Shown here: positions 1-8,256 of the stretch, piece by piece
Numbering within the stretch: position 1 is the stretch's first letter
Layout of the letters: every line of letters begins with the position of its first letter
Notes under the pieces: model-generated
What the model saw: the letters and a program-made list of their open reading frames with translations, nothing else
What the model was told of the DNA's origin: nothing
The model's database searches: none
Assembly (NCBI GenBank): GCA_003649715.1
Contig: QMSS01000002.1
Location: 1 to 31,121, forward strand
Direction of reading: 5' to 3'
Length of the DNA stretch: 31,121 nt
Source of the DNA: Thermoplasmata archaeon
Lineage (GTDB): Archaea; Thermoplasmatota; E2; DHVEG-1
Made by a program: the position numbers and the translations under genes

Positions 1-284
1 AATGATATGTGGAATTCTGGGATATTCGGTAGACGTATCAGGAAGCGATCGTTCTTTTTGAGACCTAGTTTTTTAAGTAGATTTCCAAACTTGTTAGTAA
101 GATTTTTCATCTCCCAGAAAGTAAACTTTTTTTCCAGACCTTCGCTGTTCTCCCAGTACAATGCAATCTTATTTCTTTTTTCAGTGTCTACATGTTTGTC
201 AACAACATCGTAGCCAATGTTGTACATATCTGGTATGTTCCATTTCCATCTACGATATTCCTTTTCGTAGTTGAATTCCTCCAT
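1..284 (-). CDS. AMP-forming acyl-CoA synthetase, N-terminal part (runs off window)
   Basis: Only the first 94 codons are inside the window; the gene continues past base 1. The translation begins MEEFNYEKEYRRW and contains FNxxYDVVD-like and KFTFWEMKNLTNKFGNLL segments, then GLKKNDRFLIRLPNIPEF. This is the characteristic N-terminus of the acetyl/medium-chain acyl-CoA synthetase family (ANL superfamily). Such enzymes activate a free carboxylic acid with ATP and CoA, releasing AMP and pyrophosphate. The AMP-binding P-loop and the catalytic Lys lie outside the window, so the substrate cannot be read. The gene starts 60 bp downstream of the acyl-CoA dehydrogenase on the same strand and is probably co-transcribed with it. 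That context suggests a short-chain or branched acid such as butyrate or isobutyrate, which is inference. ATG at 284 is the first possible start after an in-frame stop. Confidence 0.85.
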   Translation of the reverse strand, partial: MEEFNYEKEYRRWKWNIPDMYNIGYDVVDKHVDTEKRNKIALYWENSEGLEKKFTFWEMKNLTNKFGNLLKKLGLKKNDRFLIRLPNIPEFHIS

Positions 285-344
285 ATCTAATCCATGCCTC
301 CCCCTGCCTAGATAATTATACACTGATTTTTTTGATTTCATTTT

Positions 345-1484
345 TTATTTCAGTAGATTATTCGCTATAACCAGTCGTTGTATCTCAGATGTCCCCTCAT
401 ATATCTCAGTTATTTTGGCATCTCTGAAAAGACGTTCAACAACATATTCCTTGGTATATCCATAGCCGCCATGTATCTGTACTGCTTTGATTGCAGCATC
501 CATAGCTGTCTCTGATGCGAATAATTTGGCCATGGCTGCTTCCTTGGTGAATCTTTCCCCTTTATCTTTTAGATATGCTGCGTTGTAGACTAGTAGACGT
601 GCTGCTTGGATACGGGTAGCCATATCAGTGAGCATCCATTGAACCGCCTGAAACTTGGATATAGGTTTTCCAAATTGTTGACGTTGTTTGGAGTATTCAA
701 TGCTTTCGTCTAATGCTGCCTGTGCTATGCCTACTGCCTGTGCGGCGATGCCTATCCTGCCGCCGTCGAGAGCCATGAGAGCTATTTTGAATCCTTCGCC
801 TTCTTTACCAAGGAGGTTTTCTTTTGGGACCTCCATGTCCTCGAATACAAGTTCAGCTACATGGTTTGCATTGATGCCCATTTTTTCAAAGATACTGCCG
901 ACTTTGAATCCTTTCATAGTGTTTTCAACTATGAATGCGCTTATGCCTCGTGATCCTGCTTCTTTGTCTGTTACTGCAAACACAATTATAATTCCTGCTT
1001 TACTACCGCTGGTGATAAAGGTTTTTGTACCATTGATAATGTATTTGTCCCCCTTTAGTTCTGCTGTTGTCTGCATTGATCCAAGATCTGAGCCGGCATT
1101 AGGCTCTGTGCCGGCGAAAGCCCCTATTTTTTCCCCTTTTGCCAGCTGTGGTAGATATTTTTTTTTCTGCTTTTCTGTGCCGAAGTGGATGATTGGCCAG
1201 CATACAAGAGAGTTATGCACTGATGTTATAACACCTGTAGATGCACATTTTTTCGATATCTCTTCGATCACTGTAACGTAGCTGACTGTGTCCAGACCTG
1301 CGCCACCATATTCAGGTGGTACAATTATCCCTAGGAGCCCAAGTTTTGCCATTTTTTCAAGTATCTTGGTTGGATATTCCCCTTTTTTGTCCAGCTCTGC
1401 TGCCACTGGTGCTATCTCTTTTTCAGCGAATTCTCTCACCATTTTCTGTATCATTTTTTGGTTGTCATTTAGTTCCAATTTCAT
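345..1484 (-). CDS. Short-chain acyl-CoA dehydrogenase (butyryl-CoA dehydrogenase type)
   Basis: This FAD-dependent acyl-CoA dehydrogenase has 379 residues, the normal family length. The helical N-domain starts MKLELNDNQKMIQKMVREF. The middle domain carries the flavin/substrate motif AFAGTEPNAGSDLGS. The C-domain ends with HGGYGYTKEYVVERLFRDAK and IYEGTSEIQ, whose Glu (about residue 363) is the catalytic base position of short- and medium-chain enzymes, not of isovaleryl- or long-chain ones. It oxidises an acyl-CoA to the 2-enoyl-CoA and passes electrons to ETF; no ETF genes are in the window. An in-frame TTG at 1535 would add 17 residues. The ATG at 1484 fits the family N-terminus better, and a TATA-like element lies about 39 bp upstream of it (1516-1530). 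In context it probably makes crotonyl-CoA from butyryl-CoA. It heads a leftward operon with the acyl-CoA synthetase. Confidence 0.95.
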   Translation of the reverse strand: MKLELNDNQKMIQKMVREFAEKEIAPVAAELDKKGEYPTKILEKMAKLGLLGIIVPPEYGGAGLDTVSYVTVIEEISKKCASTGVITSVHNSLVCWPIIHFGTEKQKKKYLPQLAKGEKIGAFAGTEPNAGSDLGSMQTTAELKGDKYIINGTKTFITSGSKAGIIIVFAVTDKEAGSRGISAFIVENTMKGFKVGSIFEKMGINANHVAELVFEDMEVPKENLLGKEGEGFKIALMALDGGRIGIAAQAVGIAQAALDESIEYSKQRQQFGKPISKFQAVQWMLTDMATRIQAARLLVYNAAYLKDKGERFTKEAAMAKLFASETAMDAAIKAVQIHGGYGYTKEYVVERLFRDAKITEIYEGTSEIQRLVIANNLLK

Positions 1485-1615
1485 GGGGGTGGGAATAAAA
1501 TCAGGAAAAATAAAGCTTTCTATATTTGAATCCAAACTTAGTAAAGATAACCTAATTTTTTGGGATCAAAAAAAACAGTGTACAGTGTAGGTAGAAAATA
1601 TTAGAGGAAGAGGAA

Positions 1616-1653
1616 AGAAATATAATGTGGACAGACATATCACGAAGGGGGTA
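1616..1653 (+). promoter_or_regulatory. Promoter and Shine-Dalgarno of the adenosyltransferase-mutase operon
   Basis: A TATA-like AAATATAA lies at 1618-1625, followed by a GGGGG-type Shine-Dalgarno at 1647-1653, ten bases before the ATG at 1664. The 180-bp gap between the ATGs at 1484 and 1664 must serve both divergent operons, so acyl-CoA dehydrogenase and mutase genes could share control. No operator palindrome is obvious apart from the short sequence GTGTACA within AGTGTACAGTG near 1577-1587. Confidence 0.45.
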
Positions 1654-1663
1654 GTGCCTGTTT

Positions 1664-2188
1664 ATGCCGTTGGAAAAGGGTTTAACTCATGTCTATACTG
1701 GTGCTGGGAAGGGAAAAACTACTGCTGCGCTTGGTCTGGGTATTAGGGCCGCTGGTGCTGGACTAAAGGTGTATATGATACAGTTTATGAAAGGCCGCCG
1801 GTATTGCGAGCTTGACTCAATAGATAGAATACCTGGTTTTAAGGTTGTGCAGTTTGGAAGAGATGATTTTGTATCACGCAGTAATCCTGAGCAGATCGAC
1901 ATTGATTTTGCGCAAAAGGGGTTTAAACATGCAAAAGAGACTGTAAAAAGTGGTAGATATGATGTTGTTATACTTGATGAGATAAATGTTGCTGTTGATT
2001 ACAACCTTATATCATTGGATGATGTAATGAGGCTTATTGAGGAAAAACCAGAAAAGGTTGAACTTGTATTAACTGGCAGATATGCGCATCCAGATTTGGT
2101 TAGAATAGCAGATGTCGTCACTGAGATGCTGGAGATCAAACATCCATATCATGATGGGATATTTGCTCGGAGAGGCATCGACTACTAA
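1664..2188 (+). CDS. cobO: Cob(I)alamin adenosyltransferase, CobO/CobA (BtuR) type
   Basis: This 174-residue protein matches ATP:corrinoid adenosyltransferases of the CobA/BtuR P-loop family, which transfer the adenosyl group of ATP to cob(I)alamin to make coenzyme B12. The Walker A loop GAGKGKTT is at residues 13-20, followed by the family segment KVYMIQFMKG. VVILDEINVAVDY is the Walker B region and LVLTGRYAHPDLVRIADVVTEM the conserved C-terminal part. It lies 64 bp upstream of the acyl-CoA mutase large subunit on the same strand, so it presumably supplies adenosylcobalamin directly to that mutase. The ATG at 1664 has a GGGGG-type Shine-Dalgarno ten bases before it. Length and motifs are complete. 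Confidence 0.95.
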   Translation: MPLEKGLTHVYTGAGKGKTTAALGLGIRAAGAGLKVYMIQFMKGRRYCELDSIDRIPGFKVVQFGRDDFVSRSNPEQIDIDFAQKGFKHAKETVKSGRYDVVILDEINVAVDYNLISLDDVMRLIEEKPEKVELVLTGRYAHPDLVRIADVVTEMLEIKHPYHDGIFARRGIDY

Positions 2189-2252
2189 AAAAATTTGAGA
2201 CAAGTATAAAAAGTGTTCATCTTTGCTTAAAATGGGGGGTGTGAAGCCTGGC

Positions 2253-3935
2253 ATGACAATGTTTGATGGTAAGATGCTTGATAATATAAAAAAACAAAAG
2301 AGCTATTGGGAGGAAAACTGTTATTCGGAGGCTGTTAAAAAAAAGCCTGAGAGGAAAGATAGTTTTGAGACTCTATCAGGGATCAGTGTTAAACCTGTTT
2401 ACACGCCACTAGATGTTGGTGATATCAACTATGAGCAGGACATAAGTTTCCCGGGCATGTATCCCTTTCTCAGAGGCATACATGCAACTATGTACCGGAG
2501 TAGAGTTTGGACGATGCGTCAGTTCGCTGGTTTTGGAACTGCAGAGGAGACAAACAAACGTTATAAATATCTCTTGGAGCATGGTGAGACTGGGCTGAGC
2601 GTGGCATTTGACTACCCCACGTTATATGGCTATGATACTGATCATCCAATGGCAAGAGGTGAGTTTGGTAAATGTGGAGTAGCTGTCTCCTCCTTAAAGG
2701 ATATGGAGATTTTGTTCGACGGCATACCACTAGACAAAATCACCACGTCTATGACAATCAATGGACCAGCAGCGATTATATGGGCGATGTATATTGCAAA
2801 TGCCGAAAAACAGGGTATACCCAAGGATAGAATAGGTGGAACTATTCAGAATGATATACTGAAGGAGTACATTGCCCAGAAATCCTTCATCTTCCCACCA
2901 GAGCCCTCGCTTCGTCTAATCATAGACACATTTGAATATGGATTCAAACATGTTCCACGTTGGAACACAATCAGTATAAGTGGATATCACATCAGAGAAG
3001 CAGGTTCCACCGCGGTTCAAGAACTTGCCTTTACATTAGCAGATGGTTTAGAGTATGTCAAAGCTGCCATGCAACGAGGGCTTAAGATCGACGATTTTGC
3101 ATATAGACTGAGTTTCTTCTTCAATGCACACAATGATTTCTTCGAAGAAATCGCTAAGTATCGAGCTGCTCGTCGTATCTGGGCTCGGGAGATGAAAAAA
3201 CTTGGTGCAAAAAAAAACAGATCACTGTGGATGCGTTTCCATACACAGACTGCTGGCTGCACACTTACCGCACAACAGCCTGAGATAAATATTGTACGTG
3301 TCGCCATACAGGCGCTAGCCGCAGTTTTAGGTGGAACACAGTCACTACATACCAACTCTATGGACGAGGCACTGGCATTACCATCTGAAAAAGCTGTACG
3401 TATCGCTCTGCGGACGCAACAGATAATAGCAGAAGAAACAGGTGTTACCAACACAATAGATCCACTAGGAGGCTCCTACTATGTCGAATGGCTTACTGAA
3501 AAAATGGAGGAAGAAACATACAAATATTTTGACCAAATTGAAAAACTAGGAGGCGTCATACCAGCTATCGAAAAAGGATTCTTCCAGCGTGAGATAGCTA
3601 AAAGCGCATATAGATATCAAAAAGAAGTAGATGAACAAAAACGCATCATCGTAGGTGTCAACAAATATCAGCTCGATGAACCAATCACCATACCCATCCT
3701 GAAGGTAGATGAAAAAGGCGAGCAACATCAGATCAACAGACTAAAAAAACTACGTATAGAAAGAAACCAGACAAAGGTCAAAAAAGCTCTTGACAGACTA
3801 AGAAAAGCCGCCATGGGTGACAAAAACCTAATGCCATACATATTAGAATGCGTACATGCCTATGCCACTCTTGGAGAAACATGCGATGTTCTAAGAGATG
3901 TCTTTGGAGAATATAAGGAACCCATCCTATACTAA
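2253..3935 (+). CDS. B12-dependent acyl-CoA mutase large subunit, predicted isobutyryl-CoA mutase (methylmalonyl-CoA mutase family)
   Basis: This is the substrate-binding TIM-barrel subunit (560 residues) of a two-subunit adenosylcobalamin-dependent acyl-CoA mutase; the B12 domain is the next gene. Family segments HATMYRSRVWTMRQ, SVAFDYPTLYGYDTDHP, TSMTINGPAA, GTIQNDILKEY, ISISGYHIREAGSTA and NTIDPLGGSYYVEWLT are all present. Aligned by position to the Propionibacterium shermanii enzyme, Gln197 and His244 are kept (Gln199 and His246 here). Tyr89 is replaced by Phe91 (codon 2523-2525) and Arg207 by Gln209 (codon 2877-2879). In known enzymes Tyr/Arg bind the carboxylate of methylmalonyl-CoA, while Phe/Gln is the isobutyryl-CoA mutase pair. 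I therefore predict isobutyryl-CoA to n-butyryl-CoA isomerisation. A TTG at 2223 would extend the frame, but a GGGGGGTG Shine-Dalgarno at 2234-2241 favours the ATG at 2253. Confidence 0.93.
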   Translation: MTMFDGKMLDNIKKQKSYWEENCYSEAVKKKPERKDSFETLSGISVKPVYTPLDVGDINYEQDISFPGMYPFLRGIHATMYRSRVWTMRQFAGFGTAEETNKRYKYLLEHGETGLSVAFDYPTLYGYDTDHPMARGEFGKCGVAVSSLKDMEILFDGIPLDKITTSMTINGPAAIIWAMYIANAEKQGIPKDRIGGTIQNDILKEYIAQKSFIFPPEPSLRLIIDTFEYGFKHVPRWNTISISGYHIREAGSTAVQELAFTLADGLEYVKAAMQRGLKIDDFAYRLSFFFNAHNDFFEEIAKYRAARRIWAREMKKLGAKKNRSLWMRFHTQTAGCTLTAQQPEINIVRVAIQALAAVLGGTQSLHTNSMDEALALPSEKAVRIALRTQQIIAEETGVTNTIDPLGGSYYVEWLTEKMEEETYKYFDQIEKLGGVIPAIEKGFFQREIAKSAYRYQKEVDEQKRIIVGVNKYQLDEPITIPILKVDEKGEQHQINRLKKLRIERNQTKVKKALDRLRKAAMGDKNLMPYILECVHAYATLGETCDVLRDVFGEYKEPILY

Positions 3936-3984
3936 AAAACAGAAATGATATTCCTGATTGAAAAAAAATGGGGGTGCACATACT

Positions 3985-4380
3985 ATGGAAAAAAAAATTA
4001 GGGTATTGGTTGCAAAACCTGGTCTAGATGGTCATGACCGAGGGGCAAAAGTAGTAGCAAGAGCACTGAGAGATGCAGGCATGGAGGTCATCTACAGTGG
4101 ACTACATCAAACAGCTGAGCAGATAGTCAGAACAGCTATTCAGGAAGATGTGGATGTCATCGGCCTAAGCCTACTCTCCGGCGCCCATATGACATTATTT
4201 CTAGACGTCATAAAATTGTTGAAAAAACACAAAATGAATAATGTCATTGTTGTAGGTGGAGGTATAATCCCTGAAGAAGACGTTCCTCGGCTGAAAAAAG
4301 AGGGTGTTGCAGAAATATTTGGACCAGGGACACCAACCGATGAAATTGTGGATTTCATCAAAAAGAATGTGAAACAATGA
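3985..4380 (+). CDS. B12-binding small subunit of the acyl-CoA mutase
   Basis: This 131-residue stand-alone cobalamin-binding domain carries the base-off/His-on signature DGHDRGAK near its start. The family GLSLLSGAH segment and VVGGGIIPEEDV follow, and it ends GPGTPTDEIVDFIKK. It is the partner of the large subunit 49 bp upstream; the His of DxHxxG coordinates the cobalt of adenosylcobalamin. A TTG at 3958 is in frame, but the ATG at 3985 has a GGGGGTG Shine-Dalgarno eight bases before it and gives the usual family N-terminus (MEKKIRVLVAKPGLDGHD). Its stop codon overlaps the start of the MeaB gene (ATGA), so the two are translationally coupled. Separate large and small subunits with MeaB next door is the usual archaeal layout, and also that of two-subunit isobutyryl-CoA mutases. 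Confidence 0.95.
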   Translation: MEKKIRVLVAKPGLDGHDRGAKVVARALRDAGMEVIYSGLHQTAEQIVRTAIQEDVDVIGLSLLSGAHMTLFLDVIKLLKKHKMNNVIVVGGGIIPEEDVPRLKKEGVAEIFGPGTPTDEIVDFIKKNVKQ

Positions 4381-5321
4381 CGAATAACTTCGTAAATGGA
4401 GTACTAAAAGGAGATCCACTATCCATAGCACGAGTAATAACAATGATCGAAAACAATCACGAAAAAGCTATTCCAATTATAAAAACACTTCACAGACACA
4501 CAGGTAAGGCACACATCATAGGCATAACCGGTGTTATGGGGAGTGGAAAAAGCTCATTGATCTACGAACTAGCAAAAAAATATAGAGAAAAAAACAAAAA
4601 AATAGGCATCATAGCCATCGATCCCACCAGCCCATTCAGCGGAGGGGCGCTGCTAGGAGACCGTATCAGGATGATGAATCTTGCCGATGATGAAAATGTT
4701 TTCATACGCAGCATGGGAACAAGAGGCATGCTTGGGGGACTAACCAGCGCAGTATATGACACCATAAACATTCTCGATGCAGCAGGCAAAGACATTATAA
4801 TGGTTGAAACAGTCGGTGTAGGACAGGCAGAAGTCGATATCGTCAAAATCGCCGACACCACACTCGTCGTATTAGTACCAGGCCTAGGTGATTCAATACA
4901 GACAATCAAAGCAGGTATCATGGAAATAGGAGACATATTTGTTGTAAACAAAGCAGACAGACCAGGTGTTGAACAAACTATTGCTGAGCTAAAAACAATG
5001 CTTGATCTAACCCGCATAGTCACAGAGAGAGAAACACCGATCATAACAACCATCGCCCGGGAAAGAAAAGGTATCGATGAACTCATAAATGAGATCGAAA
5101 AACATAAGAAGTATCTGAAAAAAAACAATATGTTTGAAGAGAAACGCAGAAAAAGATACGAAACTGAACTAGTTGAGATCATAAAAAGAAAACTAACAAG
5201 TCTAATATTTGATGAAACAAATCTTAAAGAAAAAATCCAATCGTTGACGGATCAGATACTCAAAAAAGAAATCGATCCCCACACCGCGGCAGAAGAGATA
5301 CTAACCAGAGTTATCAAATAA
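4377..5321 (+). CDS. meaB: MeaB/ArgK-type GTPase, mutase chaperone
   Basis: This 314-residue G3E-family GTPase has the Walker A loop GVMGSGKSS, a DPTSPFSGGALLGDRIRM segment, the ETVGVGQAEVDI switch region and the NKAD guanine-specificity motif. MeaB proteins gate cofactor loading of adenosylcobalamin mutases and protect or reactivate the enzyme using GTP. The ATG overlaps the stop of the small subunit by four bases. With cobO, the two mutase subunits and meaB in one run, the operon contains the enzyme, its cofactor-making step and its chaperone. MeaB serves both methylmalonyl- and isobutyryl-CoA mutases (fused into IcmF in some bacteria), so it does not decide the substrate. Confidence 0.95.
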   Translation: MTNNFVNGVLKGDPLSIARVITMIENNHEKAIPIIKTLHRHTGKAHIIGITGVMGSGKSSLIYELAKKYREKNKKIGIIAIDPTSPFSGGALLGDRIRMMNLADDENVFIRSMGTRGMLGGLTSAVYDTINILDAAGKDIIMVETVGVGQAEVDIVKIADTTLVVLVPGLGDSIQTIKAGIMEIGDIFVVNKADRPGVEQTIAELKTMLDLTRIVTERETPIITTIARERKGIDELINEIEKHKKYLKKNNMFEEKRRKRYETELVEIIKRKLTSLIFDETNLKEKIQSLTDQILKKEIDPHTAAEEILTRVIK

Positions 5322-5377
5322 AAAAAGAAGAATAAGCAGCATAAAAATAAATTAGAACATCTTTTTTGTAGTATTTA

Positions 5378-7315
5378 CTAATACCCTCCTATCTTCAAAC
5401 TAGGATCACCCAGTAGCACCCATTGCTCAACTGTTTTACAGTCTATTTTATCCTCCATACCTGGGAACACATTAAGATAATTCGATATTGTATCTCCCCA
5501 TATCTCGCCTAACACACTGACATTATATACGCCATATGTTTTGAAGAACTGTGTATCTAGATATCCACCAAGTGCCTCCACACAATCAGGCTCGTCTACA
5601 CCATCGCCATCTAGATCACCATAGTTTCCAACCGTGCCATAACCAAGACCTGTGTTCCCCAGGGTTGCTATGCATCCACCACCTATTTTACGTGTGAGCC
5701 ACCAGCTGAAACATTCAGGAACAGGGCCATACACCCATAGTCCATCTAATAGAAAGCTTGTTGCTGTTACATTGAACTGGCTGTTATGACATCCACCCAC
5801 TACACATACTGGAAGTTTTCCTCCATTGAACAATGCTGGTATGTTGTAATACCACAGACCCTTTGCTCTTTCTTCATCAAAAGCCTCTGGCCAATAAGTG
5901 TTCCAACGTTCAGGGCTTCCATGACCCGAAAACATCAAAAAACCGCAGCCTCTAGACACAGCCCTTATAATATCCCTTGGGATTGGCACAAGACCACCGG
6001 TATCACGGTTCGAAGCCCATATCCTTATAGGTGTAAAACCATCCATATAATCCAAGGCCTTCTGATTTTCCACCTCCCCCTCATAGTAATTAGTTGAACT
6101 AACATCATTAAAGGTGTCACCACCTATCACAACCATCTTGTTGAACCATGATTGGTCTGCCTTGTTTTTTTCGTAGTTGATTATTTTGTTTACCATGATT
6201 TTGACTTCGAGTGTGTTTCTGCATGGTAGTCGTCCAACGTATACATCTGGGTAGAGGTCTATTATGTCTTTTTTTCCAACTTGGTTTGACCACATTGCGT
6301 ATATGCCGTCTCCATTGGAGTCCCAGCTGGAGAAATTGTTTTCACCATCATATATGTCGGCATAGTATAGGTCGCTTATGTATCCAGGGTCATATATGCT
6401 TCCCTCGTCCTTCAGATTGGTATATCTAACCCGGACATACCAATCCTTACTTCCCTGATTGCAATCATCCTTACGTTTAGCATAAATCAGTGATTTTAGT
6501 CCGCCTACTAGTAGTACATATTTTATTCCCCAGTTGTCCAGGGCGTCTTTGATGAAGTATTTGATCTGCTCTGGTTTGTCTCGCCCCTCATATTCTTGGT
6601 ATATTTCTTCAACGGTTTTTAGTGTGGTGTTTATGCCATGATTGTTTTTATGTTCTATAAGCGGCTGAAGAGCTTTTGAAAATCTTGATGGAGCTATTAC
6701 CACCATGTCGTACTCATCAGGAAATACAGCTGATGCAACAGGCTCCTCATACATTACACTTATTTCTACTCTATCAGAGTAGAAGAGGACATTCCTAGCA
6801 GGTATATATCTTATGGGATAGCATCTTACAACCAAAAACATGCTGTGGATATTATTTTTTAGACCAGAAGACACACTATATGTGAACTGATTTTGTGGAT
6901 AAAAATCATCGGTCGAATACAATACCTCATCGACATTCTGATTCGCATAGGTACAGGCCGTGTCTCCTGCCTCAGTTAGTGGAACAGGTTTTGGAGCTGG
7001 TATCACCTTCCCATGCAGCATCATGTTTTTAGGCTTGGAAAATGCGACATCAACCTTTTTGATTTTGGTTCCAAATGGAAAGACAAAGACCTCTATATAT
7101 GCTGGCAACATAGGTCTACCAGGTGTTTTTACCCAGGAATTCATATTATCCATGGTAACAGATATATATCCATTCTGTTCATGTAATACTGGTTTTGAGA
7201 AAATGATTGTCTTTATACTGATCCTCTCATCAGTATTTCTGTTTAGTGTAGCAGCTGCTCCAAAACCACTTAGAACTAAAAGACCCACTATCATAAGAGA
7301 TAATGTTTTGTTCAT
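5378..7315 (-). CDS. Secreted C25-family (gingipain-like) cysteine peptidase
   Basis: This 645-residue protein begins with a clear signal peptide (MNKTLSLMIVGLLVLSGFGAAA). It carries the C25 peptidase architecture: a propeptide-like N-terminal region to about residue 200, then the caspase-like fold with DMVVIAPSRF, YVLLVGG and PDVYVGRLPCR segments. The catalytic pair is His465 in SGHGS and Cys509 in GGCHN. It ends with WVLLGDPSLKIGG, the usual C25 ending. No C-terminal adhesin or sorting domain is visible, so it is probably released or loosely attached outside the cell. It should digest external protein. It lies between the mutase operon and the beta-oxidation operon, matching a supply of branched amino acids such as valine. 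A GGGG Shine-Dalgarno precedes the ATG by about eight bases. Confidence 0.9.
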   Translation of the reverse strand: MNKTLSLMIVGLLVLSGFGAAATLNRNTDERISIKTIIFSKPVLHEQNGYISVTMDNMNSWVKTPGRPMLPAYIEVFVFPFGTKIKKVDVAFSKPKNMMLHGKVIPAPKPVPLTEAGDTACTYANQNVDEVLYSTDDFYPQNQFTYSVSSGLKNNIHSMFLVVRCYPIRYIPARNVLFYSDRVEISVMYEEPVASAVFPDEYDMVVIAPSRFSKALQPLIEHKNNHGINTTLKTVEEIYQEYEGRDKPEQIKYFIKDALDNWGIKYVLLVGGLKSLIYAKRKDDCNQGSKDWYVRVRYTNLKDEGSIYDPGYISDLYYADIYDGENNFSSWDSNGDGIYAMWSNQVGKKDIIDLYPDVYVGRLPCRNTLEVKIMVNKIINYEKNKADQSWFNKMVVIGGDTFNDVSSTNYYEGEVENQKALDYMDGFTPIRIWASNRDTGGLVPIPRDIIRAVSRGCGFLMFSGHGSPERWNTYWPEAFDEERAKGLWYYNIPALFNGGKLPVCVVGGCHNSQFNVTATSFLLDGLWVYGPVPECFSWWLTRKIGGGCIATLGNTGLGYGTVGNYGDLDGDGVDEPDCVEALGGYLDTQFFKTYGVYNVSVLGEIWGDTISNYLNVFPGMEDKIDCKTVEQWVLLGDPSLKIGGY

Positions 7316-7365
7316 AGTCTTTTCCCCATATTATGGTAAAGTTGTAAAAAATATTGTGAGTATCA

Positions 7366-7375
7366 ATATTTAAAT
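7366..7375 (-). promoter_or_regulatory. TATA box of the C25 peptidase gene
   Basis: On the minus strand the sequence ATTTAAATAT lies about 50 bp before the ATG at 7315. That predicts a transcript start near 7343 and a leader of roughly 28 nt containing the GGGGA Shine-Dalgarno. This is read from sequence only. Confidence 0.4.
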
Positions 7376-7459
7376 CTATCGAAGCTTTTTGATATGCAGA
7401 ATGGGTGTTTTTATAATCATTTTTTTGTTTAAAGGATTTTCAAAATAGATATGGTTGGT

Positions 7460-8242
7460 TTATTTTCCTTTGAAAACAGGTTTTCTCTTTTCGATGAATG
7501 CATTCATTCCCTCTTTCTGATCATGTGTAGAGAAGCTGGATGAGAAGTAAGAGGTTTCTAGTGAGCATGCTGACTGTAGATCTATGTTTATGCCTTTGTT
7601 GACTAGGGATTTTATGAATGCTGTTTGGATTGATGATTTTTCTGCTATTTTTTCTGCTGTCTTTTCTGCTTCTTCTAGTAGTTTGTTGTCTTCTACTATT
7701 TTGTTGATGAGTCCTATGTGATATGCTTCTTCTGCGCTGATGTTTTCGCCAGTTAATAGTAGCTCCATGGCCTTTGTTTTTCCAATAAGTCTTGGTAATC
7801 TCTGTGTTCCTCCAAATCCAGGGTGGATGCCAAGATTGATTTCAGGTTGTCCTATTTTTGCTTTTTTAGATGCTATGCATATGTCGCATGCCATCATCAT
7901 TTCGCATCCTCCACCTAAGGCATATCCGTTTATAGCTGCGATGAAAGGTAGGCGTGAGTTTTCGATTTTCATTAGAAGGTTATGTCCCATTTCAGAGAAT
8001 TCCCTCGCTTCTAGGGGAGTCATGTCTTTCATCTCCTTGATGTCTGCTCCTGCAATAAATGCTTTTCCCTCTCCAGTTAGTATAGCTGCTTTTATGTTTC
8101 TGTCTTTTTCTATTTCGTCAATAGCTGTTGTTAGCTCTTTTAGGGTTTCTTTGTTGAGAGCGTTTAGAGATTGCGGTCTGTTGATTTTTATGATTGCAAC
8201 ACCATTTTTTTTCTTTTCAAGTGTGATGTTTTTATATGACAC
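7460..8242 (-). CDS. crt: Enoyl-CoA hydratase (crotonase)
   Basis: This 260-residue crotonase-fold protein has both catalytic glutamates of true enoyl-CoA hydratases: one in YALGGGCE and one in IGQPEINLGIHPGFGGTQR. The oxyanion-hole segment AFIAGADIKEM is also present. It hydrates crotonyl-CoA to 3-hydroxybutyryl-CoA. The start is GTG at 8242, only 14 bp after the stop of the dehydrogenase gene, with a GGAGGAGG Shine-Dalgarno. It is the last gene of the thiolase-dehydrogenase-hydratase operon. The sequence has the bacterial short-chain hydratase look, as expected for archaeal beta-oxidation genes thought to have come by lateral transfer. Confidence 0.95.
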   Translation of the reverse strand: MSYKNITLEKKKNGVAIIKINRPQSLNALNKETLKELTTAIDEIEKDRNIKAAILTGEGKAFIAGADIKEMKDMTPLEAREFSEMGHNLLMKIENSRLPFIAAINGYALGGGCEMMMACDICIASKKAKIGQPEINLGIHPGFGGTQRLPRLIGKTKAMELLLTGENISAEEAYHIGLINKIVEDNKLLEEAEKTAEKIAEKSSIQTAFIKSLVNKGINIDLQSACSLETSYFSSSFSTHDQKEGMNAFIEKRKPVFKGK

Positions 8243-8256
8243 TGTTCCTCCTCCAT

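Noticed and set aside
688..1281. 197-residue plus-strand frame opposite the acyl-CoA dehydrogenase
   Set aside because: It is fully antisense to a clear family member and shows no domain or ribosome site.
4562..5182. 206-residue minus-strand Ser/Ile-rich frame
   Set aside because: It is antisense to meaB; the composition is that of a reverse-strand shadow.
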